From assembly GCA_023401925.1 (NCBI GenBank), contig JAEXDA010000066.1, positions 1-49,180 of the forward strand: DNA of 49,180 bases, in the 5' to 3' direction. Shown in pieces: positions 44,201-49,180 of the stretch. The position numbers and the translations under genes were made by a program. This DNA is from Bacillota bacterium (GTDB taxonomy: Bacteria > Bacillota > UBA4882 > UBA8346). Every line of letters starts with the position of its first letter. Within the stretch, counting starts at the first letter, position 1. The notes under the pieces were generated by a model, which made no database searches, was not told the origin of the DNA, and was given only the letters and a program-made list of their open reading frames with translations.

Positions 44201-44339
44201 TCCTCTGATGCTCCCATAAAGAAAACCGATCCCAACTCCCTGGTTCCATCTCCGGGTTCCTCCAATAAAATTCTGTTGATTGATTTTTGTATTGTCGGTT
44301 GTCTCTTGGGATTAGTGCAATCTCCATCCAATCATACAA
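41253..44339 (-). CDS. SF2 helicase with nuclease-like C-terminal domain (defence-type)
   Basis: A 1028-aa protein. The helicase core has a Q-motif-like WEHQRNAL, Walker A RMPTGTGKS (about 68-76), DEAH-box variant VDEGH (177-181), motif III FTATPYR and motif VI QQIGRIVRNPR. Residues about 420-850 are unfamiliar. The end (860-1028) contains E871-x-A-D874-FIGVD and then FMH889-A-K891, followed by SSFHVVCSQAIKNLDYL. This arrangement resembles a restriction-type PD-(D/E)XK core with an H-x-K variant. There is no methyltransferase or specificity partner. The start is a TTG or the ATG four codons later; neither has a good ribosome binding site. The location in a tRNA-linked island beside an Argonaute suggests anti-phage or anti-plasmid defence; the exact system is not recognised. 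Confidence 0.8.
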   Translation of the reverse strand: MYDWMEIALIPRDNRQYKNQSTEFYWRNPEMEPGSWDRFSLWEHQRNALDMARKYFTSNSRGAALVRMPTGTGKSGVIAVISQCFEEVKCVLVITPWVALRKQIANDIEKRFWDRIGVDPNQFNKKLVRFKPITLDLSFEREVTKIFVCTIQTLQILFNKYPEKYSELQRLISAVIVDEGHREPSPEWAKAIRNLQKPTILFTATPYRNDHKVFNVDPNHIFVYSHHEAVNDRIIREVVFKEEKIEQSPEAFVDSLLAFYHNEFQTLKPTDIDQPRVIVRCETSDEVKVIASLIKTKGESAIAIHERFSNSESAGSYKNVPNPDETDIIFWVHQLKLVEGIDNPSFCLLAIYQPFRNARMLVQQIGRIVRNPRLLDGQSAYVFSNSQYMQSAFWRGYCRYERDYESNPRKFEVRTIFEGYVNLQPEYLYFEGNYRRRFDANSDQAYQMFKYKKKCNVYEIANEFSLEELKKSLEDSWEKSDIDIRSISNPDKNTCIIGYISYMNSPLLISDCLLEFRVGYSIYRRVNNHLFFYDTHGMTPGYLIENSNKVEPNRLERLFSDKTTRLTLISLMNSDLGKHSIRRRVMQAYSIDETAPGLTDHIHFCSNALGYTATQDKEYIRRYVGFSRSRISDESEQTQGYEHYINWIDSIAHILDIGDKEKITTFERYAAFSDAPKDCTPISILFDIDDVITNYTTTNGENELVMDELCYNINSGEFRVLINDVTYIVEINFDREKKVYKLGSYMLENAFVKRDSNGKVTDNLIAYLNRSQSFRIIPKSEGYIYAHSRFYKPRLPLGGKTNQKKLELSRILHPLKVLDNIASEKGTGKPDGSGWTNDSVFNLIDTLGVGTNLENELRGLDILICDDMQSEIADFIGVDTNNKRVIFMHAKVNATRTVLSASSFHVVCSQAIKNLDYLNIYSDKLPPNIKLWNGAWKGGDLGVVRHRIRLGTGSASAIWGRIRSTLCDPTASREVLIFLGKGFSKSKFEQQQNKDNPEPEAVQAIYLLQSTWSAVSSIGAKLKIYCSP

Positions 44340-44524
44340 TATATCTGAAATAATCCCTCACTATCATTTAACCAATCGATGATAATTCCCTCTTTTTTGA
44401 ATGATGGAATATCTTACGTATACAACGACACGCTATTTTTCACACCCGCTAGTAGAATCATTTTAGAAAATTAGAACGACCAATCCGAAATTTGACCATC
44501 TCGGGTTGCCGTTTACATCAAAAA

Positions 44525-44539
44525 CCAGCCTTTAGCTGG
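44525..44539 (-). terminator. Terminator downstream of the Arg-like tRNA fragment
   Basis: CCAGC/GCTGG stem with a 5-nt loop, followed on minus by TTTTT, 10 nt past the tRNA fragment's CCA end. Confidence 0.6.
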
Positions 44540-44548
44540 CAATTGGCA

Positions 44549-44605
44549 TGGCGACCCCGAGATAACTCGAACATCCGACACACGGTTTAGAAGTCCGTTG
44601 ACCAC
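44549..44605 (-). other. 3' fragment of an Arg(TCT)-like tRNA, probable att site
   Basis: On minus the order is an anticodon-loop CTTCTAA with GGA...CC stem, a T-loop TTCGAGT with mostly wobble-paired stem, and ...CGGGGTCGCCA. D-arm and 5' half are missing. It resembles the 3' half of tRNA-Arg(TCT), with some decay (one anticodon-stem mismatch). The next 44340-44548 contains only the helicase upstream region. Confidence 0.65.
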
Positions 44606-44610
44606 CATTT

Positions 44611-44746
44611 TTAGGCGTTCTTATAAGTTCTAAAACCCCTGATAAATGGTCATTTGTTAAATTTTGGAGTTCATGAAAATTCCTCAAAATTCATAGAAAA
44701 TAGTTGCAAAATAGTTGATGACTGTTAAGGGCCCTGTTTTAAAAAA
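44611..44746. repeat. Integrative-element junction segment, copy B
   Basis: Begins TTAGGCGTTCTTATAAGT and carries direct repeats AAAATAGTTG. It aligns along its length with copy A (40923-41063) and stands in the same position relative to a tRNA 3' fragment. The two are probably ends of related elements that used different tRNA genes. Confidence 0.65.
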
Positions 44747-44770
44747 GAAGTACCATCTTACAGGCAGCCT

Positions 44771-44914
44771 TTACTTTATTCTTGACAAATGCTTTTTTTC
44801 TTTTTCAACTTCCTGTTTTAATATGATTAGCTCTCTAAGCCGTTTTGTAGTTTGAAATATGGCGTTGTCAATTTTTTCTATGGTAATATCTTTTTTTATA
44901 GGTGAACCAACCAT
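44771..44914 (-). CDS. Small orphan protein, probable coiled coil (47 aa)
   Basis: A short minus-strand gene with a perfect AAGGAGG 9 nt before its ATG. The product (MVGSPIKKDITIEKIDNAIF..., ending KEKKHLSRIK) is basic and mostly helical by composition; ELIILKQEVEKEKKHL looks amphipathic. I recognise no family. It lies just inside the second island junction, where small regulatory or excision-related genes are common in integrative elements. The strong ribosome binding site is the main reason for calling it. Confidence 0.65.
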   Translation of the reverse strand: MVGSPIKKDITIEKIDNAIFQTTKRLRELIILKQEVEKEKKHLSRIK

Positions 44915-45582
44915 TGTATTCATCCTCCTTCAGCGAACAGAAGATGTAAAAGTAATCAACCATAATTTTCTAGTCCGAATATTATCATAAGATTAAAATT
45001 TAAGGGAGGTTGAAATTCATCAACCCCCCTTAAAAAATAAAACGCCTGTTAAAAGCATTTAGATCCCTTTAAAATTCGTCAAAATCCTGTCTTTAGATTA
45101 TTACTACTCACTTACAGCTTTCCAAAATCCTTCTTAATATAATCCCAAAACTATCAAAAAAACTATGTCAATTGTCATAAACCATAATCGAGGTTAATCT
45201 CTGACATGTAGGCATCTCCTTCGAACAATAAAGGTATAAATATAGCATTCTAGATGCATCCAAATTATTCCTGCAGATAAAAACCATTAATCTATTACCG
45301 GAAACATTCGCCGATTTGACGCTGCCAATTCTTTACGATACACCTTTTCTCAATTACCAATTAACCATTTATCCAAAAAGCAGGGAATTTTTTTTACAAA
45401 TAGAATAATGTTTATTGTATTATATATGTCTCTAATTTGTCCTTTCACCTAAACTGCTGGATAAACAACATTCTAATGACCAGCATCTGCCATGTTGGCT
45501 TCCGTTAATTATTGTCCCTTACCCTAAGAGGTTTCGGGTTTGCCCTAAATCATTGATGGGCATTAACAAAGGAAGTGTAACT
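44915..45582. other. Intergenic region upstream of the Argonaute operon
   Basis: About 670 bp, AT-rich, without a supported gene. A hairpin at 45002-45031 (AAGGGAGGTTGA against TCAACCCCCCTT, one wobble on minus) lies in the first part. A TTTACA and TATTAT pair near 45394-45425 could be the Argonaute promoter, but the spacing of about 19 nt is poor. Confidence 0.5.
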
Positions 45583-47862
45583 GTGCATATTAACTATTTA
45601 CCACTACGTTTTACTTCAGATGCATTCCGGGGTGGCATACTATCATTTGAGGATGGCCAAGAAGAGCTTAACGCAAAGAATAGTAAACTTTCTCTAAAAC
45701 TTCGCGAGCTTCGCCAGCAGTATGCCTCGACTCATTTTTTTTATGCCATGGGTAACAGTATAGCCTGTATCGGGTTGACGTCAGATGCACCATTAATCGG
45801 GCAAGAAAAACAGTTTACTATTTTTAACGATTTCCAACTTGCCAATGCCCTCGCCCGTTCTGCCCTATTCAAATTTTTCAAATCAACTAGTAATTATACA
45901 GTAGTTGGCTTTAGACCTGTGACACTACTTCTAGAGAAACATAATCTATCTAGCGCCCGAACAGACATTTTTGGCATCTTCCCCGAATACACCCTTGATG
46001 TTCGCCCACTAGCACCACATGAAGGCGATATTACAAGCGGAGTTCTGATCGGTTTTGAAATCCGATATCTATTTTTAAAGACCGCCGCTGAGCTTTACGC
46101 CGAGGGAATACCGCTTGAAGGCCTTTATGTTGTCAATATTCGAGATGATGGCGATGTTGTTACACCCTTTGAGCGTCGATACTTAGGCCGTATTGAACAG
46201 ATCAGGAATGGGATAGCACTCCTTTCGGATTCGGATGTAGAAGAGTTTCCACTGGATGGTTGCTATCTTGAAGGAAGTCGTACTAATATTGAAATTGTTG
46301 GGAAAGCGCTTCTAGGTGAAAAATACAGTACTTATTCTAGTACACTTTTAGAGCAAACATATAAAGTTTTAGGAGCGGAACACCAAGTTGAGCGTCTTAA
46401 TAAGCTTGGAACGTGGCTTCAAGAAAAGTCTCCCTTCCCATGTTGTGCGGGACTCAGCATCCGCATCCACAATAAGCCACATGAATGCCCTAAAGGTACC
46501 GATGCGGGTTATTCTCATACCTTCACCACACCCAATTGCGTTCTTCGCCCAGGTGGCTCAATTACGGTTCCCTGGCCAGTTGATAAAAGGATCGATCTTC
46601 ACGGCCCATACGATGCGGAGTCGTTTCCCGATAAACGTGTCAAAATTGCCGTGATCTGCCCAGAGGAATTCGTAGGCGAAGTAGGCCAGTTTTTAAGGCA
46701 ACTCAAAGAGGGCAACAAATCCGCCGACATCAATGGGAATTTTCAGAATGGCTTTTTACGCAAATACCATCTCATATCATGCGATTTCACATTTCACGAG
46801 GTGAAGCGGACAGCTCCATCGTTGGAGGAAGCATATAGGAGTGCGTCATTAGAAGCGCTTGGCGAGAAACCACATCTCGCCTTGGCCGTTATCCGAGAGC
46901 AGCACCGTGATTTACCTGATATCGCAAATCCGTACTATACGACAAAGGGTCGACTTATGGCCCAAGGCGTTCCTGTTCAACTGCTTAAGATTGAAACAAT
47001 TCGTAAGCAAAATATCGAATATATCCTCAATAATGTCAGCCTTGCAATGTATGCCAAGTTAGGTGGGATTCCGTGGACTCTGGCGCCCAATTCAGACATG
47101 GCTCACGAGATTATTGTCGGAATTGGTAGCGCCCGCTTGACTGACAGTAGGCGCGGTGCAGGTGAGAGAGTAATCGGCATAACAACTGTCTTTAGTGGAG
47201 ACGGTCAATATTTGTTAGCAAACAACACTCGGGAAGTATCCGCTGATCAATATCTTGAAGCACTCACCCAATCTCTCAAAGAGACAGTCACTGAACTGCG
47301 TAGTCGTTTCGGATGGCAACCAAAGGATCGTGTACGGTTCATTTTTCACCAAAGTTTCAAAAAATATAAGGATATCGAAGCAGAAGCAGTCAAAACATTT
47401 GCAGCATCTCTTACGGATTATGATGTTCAATTTGCCTTTGTCCATGTGAGTGACTCTCACAACTGGATGCTTTTCGAGCCAACTGCTCAAGGTGTGAAAT
47501 TCGGAAAAGGAATTAAGGGAAAAATGGTACCACAACGAGGGCAATGTGTCCCGCTTGGTCCAAATACTGCGCTTCTAACACTTTCCGGTCCCCATCAGAT
47601 TAAAACCTCATTACATGGTTGCCCTCATCCGATTCTTATTAATATTCATGCAGATTCGACGTTTAAGAGCCTGGACTATCTTGCACGGCAAGTCTTCAAT
47701 CTCAGCTTCATGTCGTGGCGAGGATTCAACCCATCAACTTTGCCTGTATCCATATCTTATTCCAATATGATCGTAGACTTACTTGGTCATCTTCGCCATT
47801 TGAAGAACTGGAACCCCGAGGTACTGGCAACGGCATTGAAGGAAAGAAGATGGTTTCTCTGA
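45583..47862 (+). CDS. Long-type prokaryotic Argonaute, catalytically inactive PIWI
   Basis: A 759-aa protein with the long Argonaute layout: N-terminal and linker/PAZ-like parts to about residue 340, MID (IAVICPEEFVGEV..., VQLLKIETIRKQN), then PIWI with the hallmark YILNNVSLAMYAKLGGIPWTL and, near the end, FMSWRGFNPSTLPVSISYS. The catalytic DEDX set is broken. The first Asp is replaced in EIIVGIGSARL (Gly at about 515) and the strand that should hold the third residue reads FIFHQSFKKYK. So it is a long-B type that binds but should not cut. The GTG at 45583 follows AAAGGAAG; an earlier TTG at 45553 lacks one. It overlaps the nuclease gene by 13 nt. Known long-B systems trigger partner effectors for abortive defence. 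Confidence 0.9.
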   Translation: MHINYLPLRFTSDAFRGGILSFEDGQEELNAKNSKLSLKLRELRQQYASTHFFYAMGNSIACIGLTSDAPLIGQEKQFTIFNDFQLANALARSALFKFFKSTSNYTVVGFRPVTLLLEKHNLSSARTDIFGIFPEYTLDVRPLAPHEGDITSGVLIGFEIRYLFLKTAAELYAEGIPLEGLYVVNIRDDGDVVTPFERRYLGRIEQIRNGIALLSDSDVEEFPLDGCYLEGSRTNIEIVGKALLGEKYSTYSSTLLEQTYKVLGAEHQVERLNKLGTWLQEKSPFPCCAGLSIRIHNKPHECPKGTDAGYSHTFTTPNCVLRPGGSITVPWPVDKRIDLHGPYDAESFPDKRVKIAVICPEEFVGEVGQFLRQLKEGNKSADINGNFQNGFLRKYHLISCDFTFHEVKRTAPSLEEAYRSASLEALGEKPHLALAVIREQHRDLPDIANPYYTTKGRLMAQGVPVQLLKIETIRKQNIEYILNNVSLAMYAKLGGIPWTLAPNSDMAHEIIVGIGSARLTDSRRGAGERVIGITTVFSGDGQYLLANNTREVSADQYLEALTQSLKETVTELRSRFGWQPKDRVRFIFHQSFKKYKDIEAEAVKTFAASLTDYDVQFAFVHVSDSHNWMLFEPTAQGVKFGKGIKGKMVPQRGQCVPLGPNTALLTLSGPHQIKTSLHGCPHPILINIHADSTFKSLDYLARQVFNLSFMSWRGFNPSTLPVSISYSNMIVDLLGHLRHLKNWNPEVLATALKERRWFL

Positions 47863-49121
47863 ATCCTAACCTCTATTTGCTGCCGAATTTGGATCTTCTT
47901 CGTAATGCAATACTAGATCAAAACCGTCCAGGTTCAGTAGAAGGGCTTCTGGCATATCACATTCTTAAAAACGATCCTTGCATTACCATTGAATGGCAGG
48001 TTGATTGTACTCAGACCTGGCTTGATAAGGAGTTCAAGCCAACAAATATAGAGCATGTCTCGGCTCTAGGTTATACATTGTGGGCAAAACCTAATTCTAG
48101 GTTTGAAGCCCTACTTTTAGATGGCCTTAACAGGGTTCGAGAGCGGGATGCTTTTAAAGGTGAGCATCTGAGTCTTGCACGGAATCCCAAATGCCTCCTC
48201 GGCATTATCCTTGGCAGTCTGGCGCTCGGCGCTGCTGGGTTGGAAACTCTTCTTTGGTGTAAAGAAGTATTGGAGAAAATGAAGCAAAAGGGTATGGTAG
48301 ATTTTGATCCGCTAGTGTTATATCTCTTCTACCGTGCCTTCGGCACGAAAATACCAATTATTCCTCAATCAGCAATGAGCCTGTACCAATTAGCTTTCAC
48401 CGAATGGGTTATCCGCCATCAAATTTATGAGAATGAACCTTCACTGCAACAGCTAGAAAACATTCATCAAAATATCCTATTCCAGACAGCAACAGATCTT
48501 CATTTCGATTCAATCCCTCAAGCAGCATTTATATGGTCTTCTGTTAATTCACTTCTTTTTCATACTTTCGGGACGATGTCTTTACAACCAAAATATGTAG
48601 CTGCAGTACTTCAAAACTTTGAGCCTGCAATGAAGCGCTGGCGTTGGGATGGTGATAATCTTCAGAATCCTATTCGCTGGCCAATTACCCAAGAGCGAGA
48701 GGTACAGGATATCCTTTGGTTAATACTTCGCTCCTATTTTCCGGATGTTGTCGATGAAGATACATTGCCAAAACTCGGCCATTCTACTTATAAGGCGGAT
48801 TTTGGAATCGGATCACTGAAGCTAATCATTGAAACAAAGTTCACAACTTGCAAAGAAGATTTCAAGAAAATTGAAAAGGAAGTTCAGGAGGATTGTATCC
48901 CCTATCTTCGCGATCTGCGCTATGAATCACTAATCGTATTCATCTATGATGATTCAGCGAGCGTCCAGGAGCATGACATCACACGGCGCGCACTACTGGA
49001 GATTCCTGGTATCGTCGATGTCGTGATCGTAAGCCGACCATCACAGCTAAATCCAAAGCAATCTGTTCTACAGCAAAAAAAGAAAACCCGCAAAGCATCA
49101 TCCCAACCAGATATGGTCTAA
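47850..49121 (+). CDS. Argonaute-associated PD-(D/E)XK nuclease (BPAN-like effector)
   Basis: A 423-aa protein. Residues 1-280 are mostly helical and unfamiliar. Residues about 281-400 form a restriction-type nuclease: E284 in QEREVQDILW, then ADFGI (D317), a beta strand, and IIETKF (E328-T-K330), the D-x(n)-E-x-K core, followed by FIYDDS and VVIVSRP. The tail is basic (QQKKKTRKASS). The ATG at 47850 lies inside the Argonaute 3' end, after AAGGAAAGAAG, so translation is coupled; longer in-frame starts overlap the Argonaute gene more. Nucleases paired with inactive long-B Argonautes (BPAN) degrade DNA after guide-directed recognition of an invader. Assignment to that class is by context and motif. 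Confidence 0.85.
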   Translation: MVSLNPNLYLLPNLDLLRNAILDQNRPGSVEGLLAYHILKNDPCITIEWQVDCTQTWLDKEFKPTNIEHVSALGYTLWAKPNSRFEALLLDGLNRVRERDAFKGEHLSLARNPKCLLGIILGSLALGAAGLETLLWCKEVLEKMKQKGMVDFDPLVLYLFYRAFGTKIPIIPQSAMSLYQLAFTEWVIRHQIYENEPSLQQLENIHQNILFQTATDLHFDSIPQAAFIWSSVNSLLFHTFGTMSLQPKYVAAVLQNFEPAMKRWRWDGDNLQNPIRWPITQEREVQDILWLILRSYFPDVVDEDTLPKLGHSTYKADFGIGSLKLIIETKFTTCKEDFKKIEKEVQEDCIPYLRDLRYESLIVFIYDDSASVQEHDITRRALLEIPGIVDVVIVSRPSQLNPKQSVLQQKKKTRKASSQPDMV

Positions 49122-49180
49122 TTATTGAATTTTTGCTGGAGTTATAGAAATTTTAGATTAAATGGTTGGATGAATATCCG

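Noticed and set aside
45583..47862. Catalytically active DNA-guided nuclease
   Set aside because: The first catalytic Asp is Gly and the third position is not Asp, so slicing is not expected.

Overview
The window looks like a moderately low-GC chromosome segment from a Bacillota (Firmicutes) bacterium. Supporting traits are strong AAGGAGG-type ribosome binding sites, YesM/YesN-type sensor kinase and AraC-type regulator pairs beside CUT1 sugar transporters, and a Gram-positive-type flavin extracellular electron transfer (EET) locus. Several hints suggest a diderm (outer-membrane) member of the phylum: a decayed TonB-dependent receptor, and sugar-binding proteins and a PplA-like protein whose signal peptides lack a lipobox. 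I cannot name the genus; Limnochordia/Hydrogenispora-like or Negativicutes-like lineages would fit.

Layout. 1-1640: a 42-bp tandem repeat array, an internally duplicated acidic protein and a small DUF551-like protein. 1700-11843 (minus strand): a xylo-oligosaccharide module made of a kinase/regulator pair, an LplA-type binding protein, two permeases, a GH8 exo-oligoxylanase and a GH39 beta-xylosidase. Three LacI-type operators lie upstream. 12781-21429: a second sugar module, probably for a sulfated glycan: binding protein, sulfatase and two permeases (minus), with a divergent kinase/regulator pair (plus) and a decayed second sulfatase at the operon end. 21908-22660: a YdfG-like dehydrogenase.

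22644-30977 (minus) is a complete-looking flavin-based EET locus in the order EetB, FmnA, Ndh2, DmkB, DmkA, EetA, PplA-like, FmnB. A strong sigma-A promoter precedes ndh2, with a Rex- or Crp/Fnr-type operator on its start site. The genes would move electrons from NADH through a dedicated demethylmenaquinone pool to exported, covalently flavinylated protein. The PplA-like protein lacks the usual flavinylation motif.

31156-40181 is an iron and metal region with much gene decay. Intact genes are a DUF454-YgbA fusion, a paired ABC transporter of siderophore type, a MATE pump, FeoA and an AraC regulator. Remnants are a CydD-like exporter, a TonB receptor, a SAM methyltransferase and a second FeoA-like gene. 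A recurring operator GTTAG-N6-CTAAC stands before nearly every transcription unit, so this looks like one metalloregulon.

40238-49180 is a defence/mobile island. It holds an IS1182-type fragment and two different tRNA 3' fragments (Ala-GGC and Arg-like), each followed by homologous junction DNA. It also holds a 1028-residue helicase with a nuclease-like C-terminus, a 47-residue small gene, and a two-gene operon of a catalytically dead long prokaryotic Argonaute with a PD-(D/E)XK nuclease.
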